A stretch of 64,000 nucleotides of DNA from Neomegalonema sp. GTDB taxonomy: Bacteria; Pseudomonadota; Alphaproteobacteria; Rhodobacterales; Rhodobacteraceae. The notes under the pieces were generated by a model. It worked only from the letters and a program-made list of their open reading frames with translations. It made no database searches and was not told where the DNA came from. Below are positions 47,364 to 55,548 of this stretch, piece by piece. Location of the stretch: positions 1-64,000 of the forward strand of contig JALEGB010000035.1 of NCBI GenBank assembly GCA_022760355.1, written 5' to 3'. A program made the position numbers and the translations under genes. Each line of letters starts with the position of its first letter. Within the stretch, counting starts at the first letter, position 1.

Positions 47364-48554
47364 TCATTCCGGCGCCCCTGCCGCCAACCATGCGCCCAGC
47401 TTTGCGCGCTCCTCCGGCGTCATCCCAGTTTTATTGCCAAGCGGCATCGCCTTCGTCGCGACCGCCTGCGCGGCGATGCGGGCGGCGTGGCGGCGCGCTT
47501 CCGCCACGGTCTCCAACCGCACGCCGCCAGGCGCCTCGGCGAAGCCCGGCTGAGCGGGCCGCGCCGCATGGCAGCTGACGCAATGGGTCGTCAAAATCGC
47601 CATCGCCTCCGCCCCACTCGGGGCCTTCACCCCGCTTGGCGCATCAGGCCGCCATTCGGAAAAAGTCATCAATCCGGCCGCCAGCAACGCCGCCGTCGGC
47701 CACTGCCAGGCGACGGCGACGCCCTCCTTGCCCGCCTCGTGCAAATTGAACCAGTTCCGCACCACGCCGCCCAGCGCCAGCACACCGATCACAAACACCC
47801 ACGAATGGGCATGGCCGAACGTCATCGGGTAGTGATTGGAGATCATCAGGAAAAAGACAGGCAAAGTCAGATAATTATTATGCGTCGAGCGCAGCTTGGC
47901 AATTTGACCATAGCGCGCGTCCGGCGTGCGGCCGGCCTTCAGATCCGCCACCACCACCCGCTGGTTTGGGATGATGACGAAAAAGACATTGCCGCTCATC
48001 ATCGTCGCAATCATTGCGCCGATATGGATGAACACGGCCCGCGGCGCGAAGACATGCGACAGCCCATATGTCGCAAGCGTCAGCAACACATACAGCACCA
48101 CAAACAGCAGCGCCGGACGATGACGCAGCGGCGAGATGCACAGCCAGTCATAGACAACCCAGCTGCAGACAAGGCACGCGATCGAGATCAGCACCGCCTG
48201 GCGCGGCGTGAGGTCGGCGACGCTCTTGTCGATCAAGAAGCTCGACGCGCCAAAATAGTAGATCACGGTCAGCAAGGCGAAGCCGGTCAGCCAAGTCATA
48301 TAGCTTTCCCAGCGGAACCAGTGCAGATCGTCCGGCATCGCCTCCGGCGCCACCATATATTTCTGCGTGTGGTAGAAGCCGCCGCCATGCACGGTCCAAT
48401 TCTCGCCGCGCACGCCTTCATCCATCCCCGCGCGCCGCTTGAGGCTCGAATCCAGCCACATGAAGTAGAAAGACGACCCGATCCAGCTGACGCCCGCAAT
48501 GATATGGGCCCAGCGAAAGATCAGGTTCGCCCATTCGTGCAAAAGGCTCGACAT
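47364..48554 (-). CDS. puuD: Urate hydroxylase PuuD with C-terminal cytochrome c
   Basis: Membrane urate oxidase of 396 residues converting urate to 5-hydroxyisourate. Eight or so spans fill residues 10-305 (IFRWAHIIAGVSWIGSSFYF at the start; HNNYLTLPVFFLMISNHYP). The C-terminal 95 residues are a cytochrome c domain: haem site TTHCVSCHAARP and a Met ligand context KAMPLGNKTGMTPEER. Electrons therefore go to the respiratory chain instead of oxygen directly. Divergent from allE. Confidence 0.95.
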   Translation of the reverse strand: MSSLLHEWANLIFRWAHIIAGVSWIGSSFYFMWLDSSLKRRAGMDEGVRGENWTVHGGGFYHTQKYMVAPEAMPDDLHWFRWESYMTWLTGFALLTVIYYFGASSFLIDKSVADLTPRQAVLISIACLVCSWVVYDWLCISPLRHRPALLFVVLYVLLTLATYGLSHVFAPRAVFIHIGAMIATMMSGNVFFVIIPNQRVVVADLKAGRTPDARYGQIAKLRSTHNNYLTLPVFFLMISNHYPMTFGHAHSWVFVIGVLALGGVVRNWFNLHEAGKEGVAVAWQWPTAALLAAGLMTFSEWRPDAPSGVKAPSGAEAMAILTTHCVSCHAARPAQPGFAEAPGGVRLETVAEARRHAARIAAQAVATKAMPLGNKTGMTPEERAKLGAWLAAGAPE

Positions 48555-48681
48555 TGCAAAGCTCCCGGCCCCAGAAGGTTGGACAGTAAATCATGCGTTG
48601 CTCAAGCTAACGCTGCAACGCAACATGTCGCGGCGCAAGGTCGCGCAGATCCGCGCGCCGCCGAAGGAGGGAGCCACAGCA

Positions 48682-49500
48682 ATGTCGCAACGCACCTATT
48701 ATGCGCCCAAAGGCGGGTTGCCGCCGCAAAGCCAGCTCACCACAGACCGCGCGGTGTTCACGGACGCTTACGCAGTTCTGCCCCGCGGCGTGCTCAGCGA
48801 TATCGTCACCAGCCGTCTGCCTTATTGGGAAAAGACGCGCGCCTGGGTGCTGGCGCGCCCCCTCTCGGGTTTCGCGGAGACGTTCTCTCAGTACATCGTT
48901 GAAACCGAACCGGGCGGCGGCTCGAAGCGGCCAGAGCCGCAAGAAGGCGCTGAAGGGGCCTTCTTTGTCATGGAGGGAGACATTGAGCTCTCGGTCGACG
49001 GGGTCGCCCATTTATTGACGCCCGGCGGCTTTGCATACGTGCCGCCGGGGCTCGATTATTCCATGATCGCCATCGGCGACAAGCCCGCGAAGTTTCATTG
49101 GTTTCGCAAACTGTATGAACCGCTGGACGGGCTCGCGCCTCCGGACTTCTTCACCGCCCAGGAAGCCGACGTCGCGCCAACTCCAATGGCGAATACGGAC
49201 GCCTGGGCGACGACTCTGTTCGTCAGCCCAGACGACATGCGCCACGATATGCACATCACCATCGTCACCTTCGAGCCGGGCGGCGCGATCCCGTTCGCGG
49301 AAACCCACGTGATGGAGCACGGGCTCTATATGCTGGAAGGCAAAGCGGTCTACCTGCTTAACCGCGATTGGGTGGAGGTGCAGGAGGGCGACTTTTTGTG
49401 GTTGCGCGCCTTCTGCCCGCAGGCCTGCTATGCGGGCGGGCCGGGCAAGTTCCGCTATCTGCTCTATAAAGACGTCAATCGCCACGCTCAGCTGCGGTAA
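48682..49500 (+). CDS. allE: (S)-ureidoglycine aminohydrolase AllE
   Basis: Bicupin enzyme, 272 residues, releasing ammonia from S-ureidoglycine to give S-ureidoglycolate. Seen: YYAPKGGLPPQSQLTTDRAV at the N-terminus, GFAYVPPGLDY in the first cupin, and FAETHVMEHGLYMLEGKAVYLL with FLWLRAFCPQACYAGG in the second, which holds the metal ligands. ATG 48682 follows AAGGAGGGAG; the 61-codon upstream extension covers the puuD promoter and is rejected. No allantoate amidohydrolase is in the window. Confidence 0.93.
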   Translation: MSQRTYYAPKGGLPPQSQLTTDRAVFTDAYAVLPRGVLSDIVTSRLPYWEKTRAWVLARPLSGFAETFSQYIVETEPGGGSKRPEPQEGAEGAFFVMEGDIELSVDGVAHLLTPGGFAYVPPGLDYSMIAIGDKPAKFHWFRKLYEPLDGLAPPDFFTAQEADVAPTPMANTDAWATTLFVSPDDMRHDMHITIVTFEPGGAIPFAETHVMEHGLYMLEGKAVYLLNRDWVEVQEGDFLWLRAFCPQACYAGGPGKFRYLLYKDVNRHAQLR

Positions 49501-49552
49501 GATCGCCGAACAGAAGGCGGGCGACGCCCCCGCCGAACGCTGCGCATTCGAA

Positions 49553-49585
49553 GCGGCCGCCCGTGGGAGACGCCCGGGCGGCCGC
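49553..49585. terminator. Convergent terminator hairpin
   Basis: GCGGCCGCCCG (49553-49563) pairs with CGGGCGGCCGC (49575-49585) over an 11-base loop, between the convergent allE and Gfo/Idh genes. Probably serves both strands; no T-run. Confidence 0.55.
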
Positions 49586-49652
49586 CGGCCGGCCAAAGCG
49601 GCCAGCGCGAAAGCAGCAGAGCTGCGTCAGGCGGCGCGTCGGTCCGGGAGGA

Positions 49653-50705
49653 TTATACCGACACGTAGCGCCCCGACTCCGCGCTTTCGTATATCGCATC
49701 CTCAATCACCTGATTGCGGATGTAGCTTCCGGCCTCCATCGGCGAGGCGCGCGCCGCAAGCCAGTCCAGCATGATTGCGCGATTGCACCGATAGACGCAA
49801 TCACCGCCGAACAGATGATCACGCCATTCAAACACATGCTCGACTTCTTGATTGGCGCCGAACCGCCGCAACCAGATCCTCCCGTCGCCATCCAGCCGCA
49901 GCGTGCCGTCCGCCCCCTCAATCCACATCTCCCCAAGCGTCCGCCGCCTGTTTTCTGCGATGTGATCGGAAAGGCGATTGCCGTCAAACACCCCGCGGCG
50001 CCCGCCCTCAAAGTCAAAATAAATCACCCCCGCATCCTCGCCAGCGATGACGGGATTGAGCTTCGCTAACCGGGCGAAGACGCCCGACGCCTCGCCCATG
50101 AAAAAGCGGAACGTATCGATCCAGTGCACCGCGGTTTCATGCACCAAGAAGCGCGGCATCTGCTGGAAATAAGGCTGTCGGTCGAGATAGGCGGACGGCC
50201 CCTGGCCATCGCCGGGCCGCAGCCGAAATGTGATCTGATACAGCTCGCCAACGGCGCCGCCTTCAATCAGCCGCTTCGCCTCCTCGTTCCAGGGTTGGAA
50301 CCGGATATCCTCATGCACCGCGATACGGCCGCCATGTTCCGCCACATGCGCGATCGCCTGCCGCGCGCCTTGCGTCGAGCCTGCGAACGGTTTCTGGCAG
50401 ATGATATAGGGGGCATGGGGCGCGACGGCGCGGATGATGTCCAGATGCGCTTCGGGCGGCGCAGTGATGTCGACAATATCGGGCCGCACGGCGGTCGCCA
50501 TCTCGGCCGGGTTGGCGAACACAGGCAGCGGCGCCCCTGGCGCGCCATACTCCGCCGCCACATCCGCCGCTTTCTCAACCGCGCGCACCGACATCCCGAC
50601 CAGCTCGACCTCCGGCATGCGCGACCAAGCGTCATAATGGAACCGGCCGAAATAGCCGGCGCCGACGATCGCGACGCGGACGGGGGAAGCCAGCGCCTTA
50701 GTCAT
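49653..50705 (-). CDS. Gfo/Idh/MocA-family oxidoreductase
   Basis: 350 residues. The N-terminal Rossmann fold reads VRVAIVGAGYFGRFHYDAW; the catalytic-type lysine is in YIICQKPFAGS, where most relatives have EKP. The C-terminal alpha/beta domain has VHEDIRFQPWNEEAKRL and VHETAVHWIDTFRFF. These enzymes oxidise or reduce sugars, inositols or polyols with NAD(P). Overlaps the dehydrogenase gene before it by eight bases. Substrate unknown. Confidence 0.9.
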   Translation of the reverse strand: MTKALASPVRVAIVGAGYFGRFHYDAWSRMPEVELVGMSVRAVEKAADVAAEYGAPGAPLPVFANPAEMATAVRPDIVDITAPPEAHLDIIRAVAPHAPYIICQKPFAGSTQGARQAIAHVAEHGGRIAVHEDIRFQPWNEEAKRLIEGGAVGELYQITFRLRPGDGQGPSAYLDRQPYFQQMPRFLVHETAVHWIDTFRFFMGEASGVFARLAKLNPVIAGEDAGVIYFDFEGGRRGVFDGNRLSDHIAENRRRTLGEMWIEGADGTLRLDGDGRIWLRRFGANQEVEHVFEWRDHLFGGDCVYRCNRAIMLDWLAARASPMEAGSYIRNQVIEDAIYESAESGRYVSV

Positions 50706-51807
50706 TCAGCATCTCCAGCGAAACGCCGGCAAGCGCGTCGCCGACCGCCTCGAACACGCGCGCCGTGCCCGCGTCGCCGCCCAACTCGCACGTCACCAAA
50801 TCGCCGCCGGCGAACGCCGCCTCCACGGCGCGCCGTATCAACGCGCCGGCGCGCATCGGGTCGGACGCGCCGTGGCGCTCCCCCAGCCACTCCAGCATCA
50901 TGGCGCTGGACAGGATCATCGCGGTCGGATTCGCCAGCCCCTTGCCGGCAATGTCCGGCGCCGAGCCGTGGCAGGGCTGAAACACGGCGTGCTCATCGCC
51001 GATATCGGCCGACGGCGCGTAGCCCATGCCGCCCATCAGCGCCGCGCCGAGATCGGAGAGGATGTCGCCGAACATATTCTCGGTCACTGCAACGTCGATC
51101 GTCCATGGCTTCTGCGCCATCGTCATTGCAAACGCGTCCACATAGGCGCAATCAGCGGCGATATCGCCGAAACGCCCGGCGCGCTCGTCAAAAATCTCGC
51201 GCCAAAAGGCGAAGGCTTGGAACACGTTGGCCTTGTCGACTGACGTTACCCGCCGGAGCCCGTCCCGCTTTTGCGCCAGCTGAAAGGCGAAATCGAACAG
51301 CTTCTCGCAGATCGGCCGGGTGATCACCATGGTCTCACGCGCCTCCGCGTCGCCGTCACGCTCACCCGGCGCGCTCGGCGCGAACAGCCCCTCAGTCGAC
51401 TCACGCACGATGACATAGTCGACATCGTGGGCGCGTGGATCGGCCAGTACTGGCTTGACGCCCGGCACCGGCTTCACCGGGCGCACCCCGGCATAGAGCC
51501 CATACTCCATCCGCAGATCGATTTGCGGGGTCAGCTCGCGCCCATCCGGCATGCGGATGCTCGGCATCCCCATCGCCGCCAGCAAGATCGCATCCGCCTT
51601 CGCGGCGACATCGAGCGACTCCTTCGGCAAGGCTGTCCCATGATCGCGATAATGCAACGCCCCCGCGGCGCAGTCGCTGGTCGACAGAGCGAAACCGCCC
51701 ACTCGCTCTGCTGCTTGATCCAAGAGCCGCAAAGTCGGCGCGATCACCTCCGGCCCGATCCCATCGCCCGGAAACACCGCGATGTGGAAATCGTTTGAAT
51801 TCGTCAC
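50698..51807 (-). CDS. Isocitrate/isopropylmalate-type dehydrogenase
   Basis: 369 residues, NAD-dependent beta-decarboxylating family. Motifs: VFPGDGIGPEVI at the N-terminus, DLRMEYGLYAGVRPVKPVPG in the substrate-binding region, IVRESTEGLF, a VDAFAMTMAQKPWTIDVAVT helix-strand, TENMFGDILSDLGAAL with metal Asp residues, and CHGSAPDIAGKGLANPTAMI. It is unlike LeuB in its ligand loop and closer to tartrate or other hydroxyacid dehydrogenases. The GTG at 51807 overlaps the SMP-30 stop. Confidence 0.88.
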   Translation of the reverse strand: MTNSNDFHIAVFPGDGIGPEVIAPTLRLLDQAAERVGGFALSTSDCAAGALHYRDHGTALPKESLDVAAKADAILLAAMGMPSIRMPDGRELTPQIDLRMEYGLYAGVRPVKPVPGVKPVLADPRAHDVDYVIVRESTEGLFAPSAPGERDGDAEARETMVITRPICEKLFDFAFQLAQKRDGLRRVTSVDKANVFQAFAFWREIFDERAGRFGDIAADCAYVDAFAMTMAQKPWTIDVAVTENMFGDILSDLGAALMGGMGYAPSADIGDEHAVFQPCHGSAPDIAGKGLANPTAMILSSAMMLEWLGERHGASDPMRAGALIRRAVEAAFAGGDLVTCELGGDAGTARVFEAVGDALAGVSLEMLND

Positions 51808-52850
51808 GCCTCATCCTCCAAATATTGAGCGAGCGGCCCAAGATCGGCATCGAAATGCCCCGGCCGCGCGCCGGCGACCGGACAGTCAAACGCTGCGATC
51901 TGATCGCCCAACAAGCACCCAAGAAAGGCGGTGCGAAGGCCTGGGCCGCCGAACGCAAGATTGGAGATGTTGCGCAGTCGCGCGCCCGCGGCCTTGTCGA
52001 GATGCGGCCGCCCCATCGCGCCGGAGACGAACGCCGCCTCCACCCAATCCAGATGCTCTCTATCCCCATCCAGCAGCACCGTTTCGCAGCCGCCATCTTG
52101 CGGGATGCGCACAACCGCGTTGGAGACAATCGACGTGACGAACAGCGCCCCATCCTCGGCCTCAGCCAAACCATCCGGAAACAGCCCCGCGCCGAACTCC
52201 GCGACGGTCCGGCGGTTTTCCAGCCGATCGCCAACGATATCGAACGCCGTCAACCGGCGCGCGAAGGTTTCATTCACATAAAGTACGCTTTCATCCGCCG
52301 ACAGCAGACACTCATTCGTATAGCCGAGCTGATCCGCCACAATCCGGGTTTCGCCGTTCGCATATAGGGCGATGAAGCCGCTTGCGGCGTCGGGCCGATA
52401 ATCCAATGCGCGCGGCGTTTTGGTCGTCGACACGGTGATCCAAAGCCGCCCGCGCCGATCGGCGGCGACAAAATTGGTTGGAGGCAGCGGCGCGCCGTCC
52501 GCCTCCGCCGTCACCACCTCGCAGCGGCCATCTGCGAAAAGCCGGTAGACCCCGCCTTTCTCCGCCCCCAGATGCGCCAGTAAAAAGCTGCCGCCCTCCT
52601 CGAGCGCCACCCCGTTCGCGCGGAGCGGCATATCGATCCCCGCGTCTGGCGCGGTTGCTAAAATGCGCGCAACGGCGCCGGACGGCGAGATGACGCTGAC
52701 CCCGCCCGAGCCGGTCCAGTCCGGCGCGAATAGCAGCCCGGAACAATGCGAAACAACACATTCGGGGCGGTTCAGGCCCGCGCCAACAAAGCGCACCGCC
52801 TCCAGCCCGATATGCGGTTCCGCAAGTTGCGCCTGCGTCAACTCCGCCAA
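51804..52850 (-). CDS. SMP-30/gluconolactonase-like lactonase
   Basis: 348 residues with the six-bladed propeller pattern: NRPECVVSHCSGLLFAPDW holds the metal Glu, PPTNFVAADRRGRLWITVS, YTNECLLSADESVLYVNET and FPDGLAEAEDGALFVTSI. Likely hydrolyses a sugar lactone made by the neighbouring dehydrogenases. The start is a TTG at 52850, five bases after GGGAGG; no ATG fits as well. First gene of a three-gene unit, with an 18-bp palindrome 40-57 bases upstream. Confidence 0.85.
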   Translation of the reverse strand: MAELTQAQLAEPHIGLEAVRFVGAGLNRPECVVSHCSGLLFAPDWTGSGGVSVISPSGAVARILATAPDAGIDMPLRANGVALEEGGSFLLAHLGAEKGGVYRLFADGRCEVVTAEADGAPLPPTNFVAADRRGRLWITVSTTKTPRALDYRPDAASGFIALYANGETRIVADQLGYTNECLLSADESVLYVNETFARRLTAFDIVGDRLENRRTVAEFGAGLFPDGLAEAEDGALFVTSIVSNAVVRIPQDGGCETVLLDGDREHLDWVEAAFVSGAMGRPHLDKAAGARLRNISNLAFGGPGLRTAFLGCLLGDQIAAFDCPVAGARPGHFDADLGPLAQYLEDEA

Positions 52851-52889
52851 ACCGGCCTCCCTTCGTTTGTCCGCATGGATTGCGGATTC

Positions 52890-52907
52890 ATTTAAATCGA
52901 TTTAAAT
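52890..52907. promoter_or_regulatory. 18-bp perfect palindrome operator candidate
   Basis: ATTTAAATCGATTTAAAT is fully self-complementary. It lies between the divergent SMP-30 and monooxygenase genes, 40 bases from the former start. An AT-rich palindrome with a central CG is typical of LacI or GntR family operators of sugar catabolism. Confidence 0.7.
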
Positions 52908-53011
52908 AAGGGTATGCGGGAGCCGCCGGCAAAAGCAAGCCCAATTGCGTCGGCGGCGGCCGAACTGTCAGACGCACCAAAGCGTCGACAAACTCTCGGG
53001 AAGGAACGCCA

Positions 53012-53317
53012 ATGTATGTTGTCGTCGTGCGCTTCGAAATCGCGCCAGCCTACGTCTCAGCCTTCGAGGACCGGGTCCGCCAACAAGCGCGCAACTCGCT
53101 GGCCAATGAACCTGGTTGCCGACGTTTCGACGTCGCCATTGATCCAGAGAACCCTCGTCAGATCCTGCTCTATGAGCTCTATGATGACCGCGCCGCCTTC
53201 GACGCGCATCTCACCACCCCTCACTTCGCCGATTTCAACGCGGCGGCCGAGCCGATGATCACATCCAAGAGCATCGAGTTCTTCACGCTCCTTGAGACGA
53301 TCGATCCGCCCAGCTGA
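53012..53317 (+). CDS. Small antibiotic-biosynthesis-type monooxygenase (ABM domain)
   Basis: 101 residues, ferredoxin-like dimeric ABM fold: MYVVVVRFEIAPAYVSAFED, ANEPGCRRFDVAIDPENPRQ, ILLYELYDDRAAFDAHLTTP, HFADFNAA. Relatives are quinol monooxygenases or LsrG-like isomerases. ATG 53012 has AAGGAA upstream. Divergent from the SMP-30 unit and probably under the same operator. Substrate unknown. Confidence 0.87.
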   Translation: MYVVVVRFEIAPAYVSAFEDRVRQQARNSLANEPGCRRFDVAIDPENPRQILLYELYDDRAAFDAHLTTPHFADFNAAAEPMITSKSIEFFTLLETIDPPS

Positions 53318-53443
53318 CGCGATCCGCAAAAAAAATCGAAAAAAAACGCAACCAGATTGGGAGCCCCTTCGACCTAACCACTGAGACGCGGAAACGCGGT
53401 CTGGCAAGCAACACGCAACTCAGTAAGTATCGAAGAGGCAAAA

Positions 53444-53782
53444 ATGAACTCGATCAAGAAAATCATGTCGGCATCGTTGGTCGCAGCCGCAGCATTCATG
53501 GGCGTCGTAGCAAGCGGCGTTGACGCCAAAGCCGGCGAATACGGCGCGACGTACGGCGGCGCCTACGCAACTCCGGTCTATGATCATGGGTATAAATACA
53601 AGCGACCAGTCATCAAAGAGATTGTTCGTGGCAACAAAGTCTACCTCTGCAAATTCTGGAGCAAAACTCGCTATACCTGTGAATTCAGCCACTATGCGAC
53701 CGTTTATCCGAAAACTCTAGTTACCCCTGGCTATGCTGCGAAAAAGAAAACCTACGTCGCGCCGAAATCCTACGGCTACTAA
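53444..53782 (+). CDS. Small secreted Tyr-rich protein
   Basis: 112 residues. A Sec signal peptide is clear (NSIKKIMSASLVAAAAFMGV then VASGVDAKA). The mature 80 residues are rich in Tyr, Gly and Lys (EYGATYGGAYATPVYDHGYK, KKKTYVAPKSYGY), with two Cys in YLCKFWSKTRYTC that could pair. No family is recognised. It stands alone and ends at a strong terminator. A coat, adhesion or envelope role is only a guess. Confidence 0.75.
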   Translation: MNSIKKIMSASLVAAAAFMGVVASGVDAKAGEYGATYGGAYATPVYDHGYKYKRPVIKEIVRGNKVYLCKFWSKTRYTCEFSHYATVYPKTLVTPGYAAKKKTYVAPKSYGY

Positions 53783-53811
53783 GCCTCCTGACGGCGCCTC
53801 CTGTCCCCTCG

Positions 53812-53842
53812 CGCCCATACATCCCCGATGTATGGGCGTTTT
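53812..53842 (+). terminator. Intrinsic terminator of the Tyr-rich protein gene
   Basis: CGCCCATACATC (53812-53823) and GATGTATGGGCG (53827-53838) make a perfect 12-bp stem with a CCC loop, followed by TTTT (53839-53842). The cleanest intrinsic terminator in the window. Confidence 0.9.
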
Positions 53843-53922
53843 CTACATGTCGCCCCCGCGAATTAATCGGCAAATCATGCAACCATTTCCGGAGCCGGGC
53901 CGACCAAACAATCAGGAGCGCG

Positions 53923-53988
53923 ATGAACGCTCGCCCGAAATCAGCGCTGCAGCAGCTTGCGCCGCCGCGCTCAACCGGAGACGCCTAA
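53923..53988 (+). CDS. 21-residue leader ORF coupled to the next gene
   Basis: ATG at 53923 follows AGGAG at good spacing. The frame runs 21 codons (starting MNARPKSALQQLAPPRSTG) and ends with TAA whose last base is the A of the next ATG (TAATG). Such a one-base overlap is the usual sign of translational coupling. The peptide itself is Pro/Ala/Arg-containing with no recognisable domain; it may be regulatory or only a ribosome-loading device. Confidence 0.45.
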   Translation: MNARPKSALQQLAPPRSTGDA

Positions 53989-54248
53989 TGGCGCAGATCG
54001 GCTTTAAACGCGTAGCGACGGCGCTTCTAACAGTCGCCGCCGCACTGATGGCGACGGCAGTCTCGGCCGGCGACATCAAGCTGAAAAAGGTATTGGACGA
54101 CACGTCCAAAGGCTCCAGGCGCCTCACCCAGCACGACGCCAATGCGCTGGGATGGCGCGCGGCCCCCGCCGCGTATCCCGGCGGCGGCAACGCTGCGGCG
54201 GGTCAATGGGACGACAGCGGCCCAGCCGGCGCGCAAGACGCGCGCTGA
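53988..54248 (+). CDS. Small secreted protein upstream of the ECF sigma gene
   Basis: 86 residues. A signal peptide is visible: MAQIGFKRVATALLTVAAAL followed by MATAVSAGD. The mature part is short and polar (KLKKVLDDTSKGSRRLTQHD, then Gly/Ala-rich AYPGGGNAAAG). ATG 53988 overlaps the leader ORF stop and also has GGAG upstream. It precedes the sigma factor by 72 bases on the same strand, so it may be part of the same regulated unit. No family is recognised. Confidence 0.6.
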   Translation: MAQIGFKRVATALLTVAAALMATAVSAGDIKLKKVLDDTSKGSRRLTQHDANALGWRAAPAAYPGGGNAAAGQWDDSGPAGAQDAR

Positions 54249-54320
54249 GCGAACTGGCCTTCGCAAGCGAGACCACGTTAGGTTGCCGGCAGCTTCACCG
54301 AGGGCACAGCGGGGACCAAG

Positions 54321-54896
54321 ATGAGCGACAAACGACAAACGGATGAGCTGGGTCTGATTAGGCGCGTCGGCGCCGGTGACAAAGCTGCCTTTCGCGAAAT
54401 CTACGACGCCTACGAAAAGAGAGTGTTCTTTTTCATCAAGCGCCGCCTCGGAGACCCGCACGAAGCCGCTGACGTCTTTCACGATGTGATGATGGATGTA
54501 TGGCGCCAGGCGAGCAGATTTGAAGGCCGTTCAAAAGTGACGACTTGGATCTTCGGCATCGCCCATAACAAGTCAGTCGATGCGCTGCGCAAACGGGGCG
54601 GCCGTGTGTTTGACGAGCTGGATGAAGAAGCGAAGGACGACGCGCCGACCGCCGCAGATCTGGTCGAAGTCGCTGGAGACGCCGCCGTCGTCCGCGGCTG
54701 CGTCAACGAGCTGAAGCCAGTCGCGCGCGAGGTGATCACTCTCGCCTTTTTCGAAGGGCTGAAATACCGCGAAATCGCCGAAGCGATGGAGTGTCCAGAA
54801 GGAACAATCAAAGCGCGCGCTCATCGCGCGATGAAGGAAATTGAGGCGTGTGTTCAGCGCTGCGGCCTCAGCAAGGCGAAGGATACCGGCACATGA
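54321..54896 (+). CDS. ECF-type RNA polymerase sigma factor
   Basis: 191 residues, sigma-70 regions 2 and 4 only. Region 2: AAFREIYDAYEKRVFFFIKR, EAADVFHDVMMDVWRQASRF, and GRSKVTTWIFGIAHNKSVDA for promoter melting and -10 contact. Region 4: FFEGLKYREIAEAMECPEGT and IKARAHRAMKEI as helix-turn-helix. The stop overlaps the start of the anti-sigma candidate (ATGA), a standard arrangement for sigma/anti-sigma pairs. The signal it answers is unknown. Confidence 0.93.
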   Translation: MSDKRQTDELGLIRRVGAGDKAAFREIYDAYEKRVFFFIKRRLGDPHEAADVFHDVMMDVWRQASRFEGRSKVTTWIFGIAHNKSVDALRKRGGRVFDELDEEAKDDAPTAADLVEVAGDAAVVRGCVNELKPVAREVITLAFFEGLKYREIAEAMECPEGTIKARAHRAMKEIEACVQRCGLSKAKDTGT

Positions 54897-55507
54897 ATGA
54901 CGCAAGCAGCAAAGAGCAGGAGACGACGGAGCTTCTGGTCTCCTATGCGGCGAACAGCGCCACCGCAGCGCAACGCGCCGCCATCGAAGCCCGAGCCGCA
55001 GCCGACCCGGATTTCGCCGCACGCTTGGCTTTGACGCTGTCGAGCAAAGAGGCGCTGGCGGCATCCGAATCCGCCGAACATGCGGAATGGAGCCCCGGCG
55101 CGTTCGGCTTCCAACGGTTGATGCGGGAAGTCGAACGCGAAGCGCCGCAGCCGCAAGTCCGCTGGATCGATTCGCTGAATATGTGGCGCGGCATCGCCGC
55201 TGCAGCCGCTGTCGCCCTCGTCGCCGTCAGCCTCTGGCGTTTTGACAGCGCCGCGCCAGGCGCCCCCCCTGGATATGGTCTTGCTGCTGACGGTCCGACG
55301 TCGGCCGCATCGCTGCAACTTACCTTCGCCCCATCGGCCAGCGAAGAAAACATGCGCGCCTTGCTTCTAAAAGTCGGCGGCCGCTTTATCGATGGACCCA
55401 GCTTGCTTGGGGTTTATCGGATCGGCTTTGAGAGCAAAAAGGCCAGAGACGCCGCCGTCTCTACGATTCTCGCCGATAAAATCGTCGAAAGCGCTGCGGC
55501 AGAATAA
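54893..55507 (+). CDS. Membrane anti-sigma factor candidate
   Basis: 204 residues. A cytoplasmic helical N-terminus (TTELLVSYAANSATAAQRAA; no Cys or zinc site), one membrane span near residues 97-117 (GIAAAAAVALVAVSLW), then a periplasmic domain: LQLTFAPSASEENMRALLLK, VGGRFIDGPSLLGVYRIGFE. This layout and the ATGA overlap with the sigma gene support an anti-sigma role. It differs from ZAS-type anti-sigmas. Followed by a secreted subtilase 41 bases later. Confidence 0.8.
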   Translation: MNDASSKEQETTELLVSYAANSATAAQRAAIEARAAADPDFAARLALTLSSKEALAASESAEHAEWSPGAFGFQRLMREVEREAPQPQVRWIDSLNMWRGIAAAAAVALVAVSLWRFDSAAPGAPPGYGLAADGPTSAASLQLTFAPSASEENMRALLLKVGGRFIDGPSLLGVYRIGFESKKARDAAVSTILADKIVESAAAE

Positions 55508-55548
55508 CGCCGCGCGATCGCCAATGTCGGAACAGCAGGGAACATCAT

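Noticed and set aside
48594..48622. Inverted repeat TGCGTTG/CAACGCA between puuD and allE as an operator
   Set aside because: Seven-base arms with a 15-base gap are weak in this GC-rich DNA; not enough to call.
47298..48902. 534-codon open frame antisense to puuD
   Set aside because: Fully overlaps the clear puuD gene and crosses its promoter; composition is that of a shadow frame.
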